64,000 bases of DNA from Zea mays. Its lineage: Eukaryota; Streptophyta; Magnoliopsida; Poales; Poaceae. Shown in pieces: positions 55,901 through 64,000 of the stretch; position 1 is the stretch's first letter, and each line of letters starts with the position of its first letter. The notes under the pieces were generated by a model. The model did no database searches, was not told the DNA's origin, and saw only the letters and a program-made list of their open reading frames with translations. The stretch is from the NCBI RefSeq assembly GCF_902167145.1, contig NC_050105.1, positions 114,717,898 to 114,781,897 of the forward strand. The letters are read 5' to 3'. The translations under genes and the position numbers were made by a program.

Positions 55901-58500
55901 GGTCCACCTTCTCCAGACTCACCAAAACAGTACTCGAAGGGCAGGTCGGCAGAAATATATTTACATATGTGGACGACATCGTCGTCGCCAGCAAGAATAA
56001 GGAGGACCATCTCGCCGACCTGGCAGAGACATTCGCGAACATGCGAGATGCACGACTCCGCCTAAACCCGGAAAAGTGCGTCTTCGGTGTTCGCCAGGGC
56101 AAGATATTGGGCTACCTGGTGTCCCGCCGCGGCATCGAGGCCAACCCAACCAAGATCCAGGCCATCGTCGATATGTCGCCTCCGCAGTCCGCTAGGGACG
56201 TCCAGCGCCTGACAGGCAGGTTGGCCGCTCTCAACAGATTCATCTCCAGGTCCGCCGAGCGAAGCCTCCCCTTCCTCAAAACACTCCGCGGCGCGAAGGA
56301 CTTCGCCTGGGGACCGGAGCAAGCAGCGGCCTTCGCCTCACTAAAACAGTACCTGTCGGAGCTGGCCATCCTAACAAGCCCCGACTCCTCGCTCCCCTTA
56401 TTGCTCTATGTCGCGGCTTCGCCGCACGCGGTCAGCGCAGCACTGGTACAGGAGCAGACAGTCGAGGGCGCAGTCAGACAGTGCCCTGTTTACTATGTCT
56501 CCGAAGTCCTGACACCGTCCAAATGCAACATGACAGAGCTGGAGAAGATCGCCTACGCAGTTGTCATGTCCTCGCGCAAGCTGCGCCATTACTTTGAAGC
56601 ATTCAAGGTCCGCGTCACCTCAGACAGGGGGCTAGGCGAACTATTCAGAAACCCGGAGGCATCAGTGAGGATTGCCAAGTGGGCAGCCAAACTCTCCGGC
56701 TACCACATCAGCTTCGAGCCCAGGACATCTATCAAGTCGCAAGTCCTGGCAGACTTCGTCGTCGACTGGACTGGGCCAGCAACACAGCCGGACCCGTCCA
56801 CAGAAAAGGTATGGACAATCCATTGCGACGGTGCATGGTGTCATGCGGGGGCAGGCGTCGCTGCAGTCGTCACCTCACCAGCCGGAGTCAAACACAGATA
56901 TGCAGCACGCCTCAGCTTCGCTCTGGAATCCGACAAATGTACAAACAACATAGCAGAGTATGAAGCGGTTATCCTCGGCCTCCGCAAGCTAAGGGCCCTC
57001 GGAGTCACCACATGTATCATCAAAACAGACTCCAAGATAGTTGCCGGCCAGGTCGAGAAAGACTATGCAGCAAAAGACCCCGCGCTCATGCAATACCTCG
57101 CGGCTATCCGAAGTCTCGAGAGACAGTTCAAGGGATTCACCCTGCAGCATGTGGACAGGGCCAAGAACGAGGAGGCCGATGCATTAGCCAAGGCCGCCGC
57201 CAGGGGCGAACCCCTGCCCTCCGACGTATTCTTTCACACGATCGGCACGCCAGCCGTCCGGAGCCCCGAAGGGCTCCAAATAACTAATGATAGCGAGGGC
57301 CACCGTATAGTCAACCTAATCATGACCGAAGACTGGCGCGCACCAATAACCCTGTTCCTACAGGGGTACTATCATCCAACCGACGTCAGTGAGGCAAAGC
57401 GCCTCAGACATCGAAGCCGGGACTTCGCACTGATCGAGGGCCAATTATACAAGAAAGGGGTCAGTCAGCCAATGCTCAAATGCGTCACCGAAACCGAAGG
57501 CATGCAAATCCTACGCGAGGTCCACAGTGGCACGTGCGGCTCGCACGCGGGGCCAAGGGCCCTGGCTGCAAAGGTGATCCGACAAGGGTTTTACTGGCCT
57601 GCAATGATCTGCGCCGCAAATCGAGTCACAAGGTCCTGCGAAGCCTGCCAGAAGTTCTCTCCTCGGTCAGGCAACCCCTCGCAATATACAAAGCTGATTG
57701 CCCATACATGGCCTCTCCAGCGCTGGGGCCTGGACATTGTCGGGCCCCTGCCCACCGCTCAGGGGAACCTCAAGTTCGCCTTCGTAGCCGTCGAATACTT
57801 CACCAAATGGATTGAAGCGAGGGCTGTTTCCACAATCGCATCCAAGACTGCCCAAAAATTCTTCTGGCAGAACGTTGTTTGCCGCTTCGGAGTACCGTCC
57901 GAGCTAACAGTTGACAACGGCAAGCAGTTCGACAGTCAAGATTTCAAGGATTTTTGCTTCTCCATCGGCACCAAGCTTGCCTTCGCTTCAGTCTATCATC
58001 CGCAGTCCAACGGGGTCGTGGAGCGTGCCAACGGGAAAATCTTCACAGCTGTCAAGAAGATGCTCCTCGATGAAAAAAAAGGCAGATGGACCGATTTATT
58101 ACCGGAGGCAGTCTGGGCGTTAAACACAACTGAGTGCAGGGCAACCGGGTTCACTCCTTTCCGCCTTCTATACGGATCGGAGGCGATGACCCCCCAAGAA
58201 ATAAAGCATGGGTCCCCGCGTACAGTTCCGTCAGCCGTCCCCGACGTGGACGAGCCAACTTCAAAAGATCTCATTGACGGAGACCGGGTCTTCGCCCTAC
58301 AGGCCCTAAACAAATACCAAGCCCAGACCAAAGCATGGCGAGACAAGACGGGCAGGGACACCCTTCGCTGGATTCGGCACACAGACGAAGGCCTGCGGCG
58401 ACGTCTTCACGCGGCGCGGCCTCGTTCAGTCCCAAGGCCCACGTGCTATCTGGCCCATTGTAACGGACCCCGCGTGGCCGCCTCTGTATTACGGGCCTAA
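52960..58500 (+). CDS. gypsy-3 gag-pol polyprotein (1846 aa), C-terminus replaced by LTR-encoded tail
   Basis: The ATG at 52960 (MAPKRANPKADEAAK) is the first start inside the element; the frame is open without ATG need upstream into the LTR. Gag occupies residues about 195-370, and a Cys/His knuckle (CLFHGEDCAHQTKDC) lies near 447. The protease has DNGS at 626 (VLVDNGSQADIIF). RT has KWRMCIDFTSLN and YVDD at 1003. A first RNase H is at about 1115-1225 and a second one at 1285-1415 (HCDGAW, NIAEYEAV, IKTDSKIV, NEEADALAK); two RNase H domains are typical of the Tat lineage. Integrase has an HHCC zinc region (about 1515-1570) and D1592, D1652, E1688 (35 residues between the last two). After KYQAQTKAW the frame enters the 3' LTR for about 50 residues, so the integrase C-terminal domain is missing. 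Confidence 0.95.
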   Translation: MAPKRANPKADEAAKAALLAARKGKALALTQSTHQELTEDNIPRTCEDDTLRTCGPEGQSQPPPGFAPLEGADLTEDGEVLGVSTEEQLQLRALRLKNRNLQRQKEILEAKRQRVSALAKVRQMIHDEEQKAQDLEREIALMQREGHLGPQQEPPPQHRAQPENPRFPQHDYAFQHSAPFQGVNYLDERSPLAPHLQVTPWPANFRAGAYPKYNGSTDPAQYIMSYQVAIASTGGDDATMAKSFIIALEGPALTWFTRLPPLSIDSWRSLRDKFLLNFQGYRPDTDALAELSLCKQLEKETLREYYRKFLTLKSQLPSVDDQIAIHYAISGLRAGVLYSHCIRDPPRNLQELYQLFEKYAKSEELHQRKVESQRKPKDAPQSSRTWTRTPQPDSGRDGRSQQQVHNIANQQPAADPPRRQEYPPQGRGNGARGRGRGRAQPPRRFYCLFHGEDCAHQTKDCPETKATRDRMARAQPADNPRIVAHNYQPPPPPYIHAPAPHPPHHAYQHHQEVQIVHPPPPPPHQQHQNIPHAPKQEDFADQPYRGVIHMITGGSSTDFDTKRQKRDHYRSINHVAVTGPVVQTKWSHISLTFDARDVDLRSAPHIDAMVINCSVAGWDLHKVLVDNGSQADIIFLHAFDRMGISHSLLKSSDNPLYGFGGKGTFPVGKIELPLSFGVAPNARSEQVTFDIVDMVYPYNAIMGRGSINKFEAAIHGLYLCMKIPGPLGAITIYGNQQTARNIERDFVPGQRNVHCLTTQREVPAPASPTDKQHDKAQLQCQDGTKTVPLDQATPKQTVTISEDLTSLEEEKLLCCLAKNKDVFAWSALDLVGVSRSIIEHSLGIDPSVRPKKQRLRKMSDEKTEAAKAEVHRLLEAKFIEPVAYPTWLSNVVMVQKKSGKWRMCIDFTSLNKACPKDNFPLPRIDKIVDSAAGCEVMSLLDCFSGYHQIYMKEEDKASTSFITPFGTYCFVRMPEGLKNAGSTFSRLTKTVLEGQVGRNIFTYVDDIVVASKNKEDHLADLAETFANMRDARLRLNPEKCVFGVRQGKILGYLVSRRGIEANPTKIQAIVDMSPPQSARDVQRLTGRLAALNRFISRSAERSLPFLKTLRGAKDFAWGPEQAAAFASLKQYLSELAILTSPDSSLPLLLYVAASPHAVSAALVQEQTVEGAVRQCPVYYVSEVLTPSKCNMTELEKIAYAVVMSSRKLRHYFEAFKVRVTSDRGLGELFRNPEASVRIAKWAAKLSGYHISFEPRTSIKSQVLADFVVDWTGPATQPDPSTEKVWTIHCDGAWCHAGAGVAAVVTSPAGVKHRYAARLSFALESDKCTNNIAEYEAVILGLRKLRALGVTTCIIKTDSKIVAGQVEKDYAAKDPALMQYLAAIRSLERQFKGFTLQHVDRAKNEEADALAKAAARGEPLPSDVFFHTIGTPAVRSPEGLQITNDSEGHRIVNLIMTEDWRAPITLFLQGYYHPTDVSEAKRLRHRSRDFALIEGQLYKKGVSQPMLKCVTETEGMQILREVHSGTCGSHAGPRALAAKVIRQGFYWPAMICAANRVTRSCEACQKFSPRSGNPSQYTKLIAHTWPLQRWGLDIVGPLPTAQGNLKFAFVAVEYFTKWIEARAVSTIASKTAQKFFWQNVVCRFGVPSELTVDNGKQFDSQDFKDFCFSIGTKLAFASVYHPQSNGVVERANGKIFTAVKKMLLDEKKGRWTDLLPEAVWALNTTECRATGFTPFRLLYGSEAMTPQEIKHGSPRTVPSAVPDVDEPTSKDLIDGDRVFALQALNKYQAQTKAWRDKTGRDTLRWIRHTDEGLRRRLHAARPRSVPRPTCYLAHCNGPRVAASVLRA

Positions 58501-58748
58501 CTTGTAAAGGCATACTTGTAATTACAGCTTGTAACCCTGCTTTATGGGAATATTCTGGGGATAAACTAGGTGTCTGAGGGCACATGCGTCCTTAACACAA
58601 GGCGTTGGCACTCAGATACCTATAAATACCCCCGCACAGTGCCCGTGAAAGTCTAGATTAACAGAGCTATTGCCCCCGAGCACGTAACCCTGTTGTCACC
58701 ACTGTTCACCCTTGTTGGCCTTCTTGCCGGTGAGAGCAAGTTCCAACA
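58340..58748 (+). repeat. Truncated 3' LTR of gypsy-3
   Basis: It matches 5' LTR positions 52510-52919. The junction GGCGAGACAAGACGG at 58337 joins integrase coding sequence directly to LTR base 66 with one or two bases of shared sequence. The polypurine tract, the rest of pol and any 3' UTR are deleted. Confidence 0.95.
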
Positions 58749-59862
58749 GTATTGACCAACCTTAAAGAGGTGACGCCATACATGGAACAATTTCTTCATG
58801 AATTCCGGCGTCAATCAAGGGACCCCACTCCACAGGAATATGACACTCTTCTTAGAAAGGGTGCGAGAAATGGGTTGCCCGATTTCATTTCCTGGTTCAA
58901 ACATAAGGTACGTGCTTAGTTTGTAAAAGAGATACGTCTTTGAACTCCATTTAGCGTCTTTTAACTTGTGAATACTTGCAGGGGAGAGATCCGTCTATGA
59001 GTGTCGAGTTGAGACAAGTAGCCAACGGCTTTGCTTATATGGTCAAGAAATATTCTGGGTATGATGTCAATGGATACCGTTTTCGCACAACAAACTACGA
59101 CAAAAGTCAGCCCAATCGGAAAACAACATGTTCTAGAGTCTTTACGCCCGGCCTTGACAATGTCGATTATTTTGGACGAATCGAAGAAATATATGAGCTC
59201 AATTTTTATCGTTCCAAACCTCTTACTCCAGTGATATTCAAATGTCATTGGTTTGACCCTCAAGTGATGAGACGGACACATTCTAATCTTGGGATAGTCG
59301 AAATTCGACAAGATTCCACCTTAGTAGGAGACGATGTCTATATCGTGGCCCAATAGGCCACACAAGTGTATTATCTCCCATATGCGTGCCAAACGAAAGA
59401 ACATCTTAAGGGTTGGGATGTTGTGTATAAGGTATATCGCCGCACGGGAGGTTACCTGTTCCTAACGATGAAGATTACAACTTAGACCCGGACACATATG
59501 ATGGAGAGTTCTTCCAAGAAGATGGGCTAGAAGGGCGATTTGAGATAGACTTAACCGAAGCTATCGGAATGGACTTAGATATTAAAATGGTTGTTGATGA
59601 CGAGGATGATGAGGTGCAAAATGATAATGACTTAGTAATCCTTGAAGGCAATGACATTAATGACGAGGTTGTGTCTTCCGATGGTGTTGAGATTGAAATG
59701 GTTGATCGTGATGATGAGAGTTATGATCCGGCTAACCCCGACACATATGAAGATTATTTTTAATCGATGTAATGCTATATGACTTTTTATTTCGCACCTG
59801 TTTTTAATTTATCTTTTTATATGTGTTTATTTGTTTAGTCTTAATTGCAGGTTTTTGGACAA

Positions 59863-61638
59863 ATATGGTCGGCGGTAATTGGCTGAGTAGGAGGAGGAGG
59901 GGGAGGAGGAGTAGGACGGCGGACGAGGCAGACCAGCAGCAGGTGGCGCAGCAGGACGACCTTGTCCAGCAGCAGGCGGCGCCTCAGGTCGACGACGACC
60001 AGCAGCAGGACGCCTCAGGTTCTGGCGCCTCAGGTTCGAGGAGCATCTACCTGTGCGGTCCCGCGAATCTTCCTCAGCGTCCCATACTTCGGGACAGGCG
60101 GCCCAGCCTTCACCTTCGACCACTACGCCGTCGCCCCCGATGCAGTAGACCGGGACGGCCGGGAATTCAATAACAAGCTAGGCGGAGCGGGTGAAGCAAG
60201 AGCTGTGGGTAAGTCTTAGTATAATGTAAAATATGTCGCATTCGTTGCAAATTCTTGAAATAATGTATGGATACATCGTTTTTGTATGCAGGATTTCTTC
60301 AGATGCGAGGCTAGATACGAGGCTAGGGTGGATGTGGTGGCCACCACGAGCTATAAGAAGCTCATCGTGGACATGCACTATGAGGCCCGAATCCAAGCCA
60401 TCGTCACCTACCACGGCTCCGTCCTTGGGGAGAGGGTGACCAAAACTCAAGCCCGAACCATGTCGTTGACCAGGGACCAGTACCTGTAGGTAAAGTCATG
60501 CATGTTTGGTACCAGTACTCCATGCATGAATTTTATTTTATTTTCTGATATGCACTTTACGTGTTTACTTTGTAGATGATTCCACATTGGTGCGCCGCAC
60601 ATCCTCTGTGCTGGGAGTAGATGGTGGATAGGTGGTGTTTGGCTGAGTGGGACGAGGCACACACCGCTAGCCGAGAACGGCGTATGATGATGCAAGGTCC
60701 CTCCTACCACCAAGGCAGCCGGAGCCTGGGCCAATATGCCGAAGCATGGGTACGCCCTCTTTTTTATTTAGGTATATAACACTGGATTAGATATTATTTC
60801 TAACTATCTCGTTGGTTTTCTTGCAGTCGGCGTCACATGGTGGCCGGCCTTGCTCCACCTTCTCGGCCTATGCTATGGCCCATAAGGGCAAGGCGGCGTC
60901 CGACGTCACCTACAACCCGGATGACGGGCCCGAGGCCTACACCAACCCCACCGTCTACAACCGCCTTCATGACTACACCGCCATGGCGCAGGAGGTCCAT
61001 GGCCCAGATTATGATCTGAGCACCGAGCCGATCGACCCCGATGTGCTCATGGGGGGTCAGAGGAGGCAAGAGACATGGACGGTACTGGATTGCCGACGGG
61101 GCAATCGACTTGTCCTCCACTCCCACTCTGTCTCAAATGCGGGCAAGGAGCACGGGCTCGAGTCCAGCCATACGACCTCGGCACGACAGCTCACAGCTTC
61201 GCATACAGCAACTCGAGGTTAGTGCTTTTGTAACTCGTCATTCCTTGAGTTATATACCTTCTCTTTGAGTTACTATAACGTTGACTTGTAATATTACAGA
61301 CCTAACTAGAACAAGAGAGGAGGGAACGTCAAGAGATGGAGGCGAGGATAATGGCGGAGCGGGCGGCGACTGATCAGAGGATGGCAGATATGTTCCAGTA
61401 CATGCAGAGCCTTAGCGCGTCATAGGGTTTCGCTCCGCCACCTCCAATGTTCCCTGCAGTTGACCTTGTTGTGTTCCATACTCCTGTGAGTATAAAAATT
61501 GTAGTTAGATGTTGGTAATGCATCTGGTATAACACATGCAATCTCTTCTCGGTGCAGGGCCAATCTGGGGCCGCATCCAACAACCCTCCTGAAGGGTTCA
61601 GCCCAACGCAGCACCAGACCAACCGCCCACCTCCATGA
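59863..61638 (+). pseudogene. CACTA-2 second gene: transposase_24 (TNPA-like) protein, broken
   Basis: Exon-like blocks with GT-AG borders are about 59863-60209, 60291-60489, 60577-60749, 60827-61220 and 61300-61638. They carry an N-terminal Arg/Gln-rich segment, then RYEARVDVVATTSYKKL, RIQAIVTYHGSVLGE and QARTMSLTRDQYL. WCAAHPLCWE, AYMAHKGKA-type text with TYNPDDGPEAYTNP, and a Gln/Glu-rich coiled coil follow, with the end near 61638. This is the transposase_24 protein of grass CACTA elements. Frameshifts occur near 60060 and 61050, and stops at 60621 and 61423, so it is not functional. The protein is thought to bind the subterminal repeats. Confidence 0.75.
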
Positions 61639-61924
61639 GTTTTATGTTTTCAGTGTCGAATACTTATGTCTGTGTGTTTGAAGACTTCAAAACTTGTGTT
61701 AAATACTTATGTTTGTGTTGGATACTTATGTCAGAGCTTGAGACGTATGAGACTTATGTTTGTGTTGGATACTTGTGTTGAACACTTATGTTTGTGATGG
61801 ATATTTATGTTTGTGTTGTATATTTATGTTTGTGATGATATCTGTGATGTATATATGTGATGTATATGTGATATCTTTTGTTTGTTTTGATGGAATAGGG
61901 AAAACAAATTAAAAAGGTGTCTAT

Positions 61925-62935
<1,011 letters not shown>

Positions 62936-63696
62936 TTACATCACGGTGCAGGCGCCATAGGGCGGGCTGTCATCGCAGACGATCATCGGGTAGGGCATGG
63001 GCGGCGGGTAGCCGCCGCAGTAGCACGACGGCCACGTGGAGCACTGGCACGACGGCGGCATGGGCGGCGGGTAGCCGCCGCAGTAGCACGACGGCCACGT
63101 GGAGCACTGGCACGCCGGCGGCATGGGCGGCGGAGGTGGAGGTGGAGGTGGTGGTGGAACCGGCGGCGGCGGCGGCTTGGACTGGCACCCACAGTGAGGA
63201 TGTGGGCAGCCGCCGCTGCAGGGCCATGCACCGGGCTGCTGCTGCGGGCACAGCTGGAAAGGGTAGCAAGGGTAATAAGGGTATACCAGCTTGCATGAAG
63301 GGTTTTTAGGCTTTTCGTCTTTTGGTTTGGCGACCTGGATGTCCTTGATGATCCTTCCCGCCTTGCACCACAGCTTGCAGGACAGCTTGTCGGCGTCGAA
63401 TGGGCCTGTGACCAACACCTTGTCCTTCTCGTACACGATCTTCTCGATGGTGAACTCTCCTTCTGTTGTAGTACAACATGTCATATTGTCATGGCATGCA
63501 TATGAACAAGTCCATCGATCGATCGAGCAGAAGAACCTCACAGTCTGGAGCCTGAGCTGAACGAGAAAGATGAGATGCATGTTAGGCGAGCTGAGTACGT
63601 GCCTTGCTGAATGCCGCAGAGGATCTTCTGGATCTTGCTGCTGCAGCGGCAGCATTCCAGGTTCACGGTGACGATGAGCGTCGTCGTCGGCGCCAT
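62936..63696 (-). CDS. HMA-domain, proline/cysteine-rich protein (Pi21-type), 206 aa, two exons
   Basis: Exon 1 is 63696-63603 and exon 2 is 63462-62936, with a 140 bp intron. The start is ATG at 63696 (MAPTTTLIVTVNLE). The N-terminal 70 residues form a heavy-metal-associated fold with the metal-site CCRC (LECCRCSSKIQKIL) and EFTIEKIVYEKDKVLVTGPF, then KLSCKLWCKAGRIIKDI. A Pro-rich part with a run of prolines follows, and a repeat CQCSTWPSCYCGGYPPPMP occurs twice. This architecture is that of rice Pi21-like proteins, cytoplasmic metal-binding proteins linked to disease susceptibility. The frame can be kept only if intron 1 uses a GC donor (CAAG|GCACGT) instead of GT. The gene looks intact and is the rightmost gene in the window. 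Specific metal and partners are unknown. Confidence 0.85.
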
Positions 63697-64000
63697 CGTC
63701 TCTGCACATCAGCACATGTCAAAACAAATAAATGGCTAGGAACACCTGGCCACCAGCAGGACATGTACGTAGTTGCAGTTTTCCTTCTGCTTTTGTGTTT
63801 ATTGCATTGCGCGCTAGCTATCTAGTTGTAGCAGAGAAGAGAGGCCGAGAGATCTCTATCCGTGTGATTGGATGTTTGGACGTGCGTAGCCAAGCTCATA
63901 TGAGCCTGTTTCACTGAGTACGACCAATTTTTACGTATCTTTAGATGCAGACAAATAAGTCTAGATTGCATCGGTGCATGCGTGCCAGTATGACTAGATG
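63697..64000 (-). promoter_or_regulatory. Upstream region of the HMA gene
   Basis: About 300 bp upstream of the start codon is in the window. No convincing TATA box or other site could be placed. Confidence 0.3.

Larger units (their letters stand above)
52445..58748 (+). mobile_element. Young Tat-lineage Ty3/gypsy retrotransposon with a 3' deletion (gypsy-3)
   Basis: It is flanked by GTATT (52440-52444 and 58749-58753), an exact 5 bp duplication. The 5' LTR is complete (475 bp). The 3' LTR lacks its first 65 bp. Over the shared 410 bp the LTRs differ by 3 substitutions and one 1 bp indel. Using 1.3e-8 substitutions per site per year (a commonly used grass rate) this would mean roughly 0.3 million years. 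The gag-pol frame is uninterrupted. Confidence 0.95.
49940..59763 (+). pseudogene. CACTA-2 TNP2-type transposase gene, broken and interrupted by a gypsy element
   Basis: The start codon at 49940 opens a transposase-associated domain (MEDHEWMYTSRRG, CPCSKCANRKR). The TNP2 catalytic region (50360-51480; DGFNPYG, FVIPINLPPG, CPVCKEAL) and its later part (51490-51840; HNIDVMHTEKNVVEALW) follow, then a DUF4218-like region (51840-52444 and 58749-58907). After an intron (58908-58981) comes a DUF4216-like region (58982-59356) and an acidic tail ending at 59763. Damage comprises TAG at 50687, frameshifts near 51475, 51832 and 52140, TAG at 59354, and a frameshift near 59450. The 6.3 kb gypsy insertion at 52445 splits a DUF4218 codon stretch; the frame resumes right after the target duplication. 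Confidence 0.85.

Overview
The window looks like transposon-packed intergenic DNA from a grass nuclear genome, most likely a panicoid grass of the maize/sorghum/Miscanthus group. The signs are CACTA elements with grass-type subterminal repeats, Helitrons whose ends fit the maize consensus, Tat-lineage Ty3/gypsy and Ty1/copia retrotransposons, a tRNA-derived SINE-like sequence, and two plant host genes with grass-like high-GC coding sequence. No prokaryotic features, CRISPR arrays, rRNA genes or tRNA genes were seen.

Layout. 1-4896 is the right part of a CACTA element (CACTA-1). It carries a near-perfect 0.65 kb inverted repeat made of a B3-like gene fragment and a broken transposase_24/Ulp1-protease gene. 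It sits inside a decayed Tat-lineage Ty3/gypsy element (4897-12760), which has a pol remnant, a long antisense coiled-coil ORF and a 3' LTR. Next come a copia gag remnant on the minus strand (12.8-13.9 kb), LTR-like repetitive DNA, and a GC-rich unannotated stretch with many CATGCATG motifs (17.4-19.1 kb). A 4.9 kb Helitron (19328-24247) carries exon fragments of at least three host genes (phytyl-ester-synthase-like, PEX10-like and PTB-like) plus unidentified exons. A second decayed gypsy (25.3-28.5 kb) holds a MITE. A hAT element with a perfect 8 bp target duplication and a 258 bp mini-Helitron follow, just upstream of an intact AP2/ERF gene of the LEAFY PETIOLE type (31154-31972).

From 32 to 40 kb there is SINE-like, solo-LTR and unclassified AT-rich DNA. 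A full-length Ty1/copia element with a 5 bp target duplication occupies 40609-47861. CACTA-2 (about 48971-62459) encodes a TNP2-type transposase and a second transposase_24-type protein, both broken. A young Tat-lineage gypsy element (52445-58748) is inserted in a TNP2 exon. Its LTRs are about 99% identical and it has one uninterrupted 1846-codon gag-pol frame that lost its 3' end to a deletion into the LTR. CACTA-2 ends against a (TA)53 microsatellite. The window closes with an intact minus-strand HMA-domain, proline-rich gene of the Pi21 type (62936-63696).

The two plausible functional host genes are the ERF gene and the HMA gene. Almost everything else is mobile DNA, and the order of nesting can be read from target duplications and interrupted reading frames. 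I found no clear case of an undescribed biochemical system. The strongest candidates for new biology are the B3-fragment inverted repeat inside CACTA-1 (a potential natural hairpin small-RNA source), the multi-gene Helitron, and the gag-pol/LTR fusion element.
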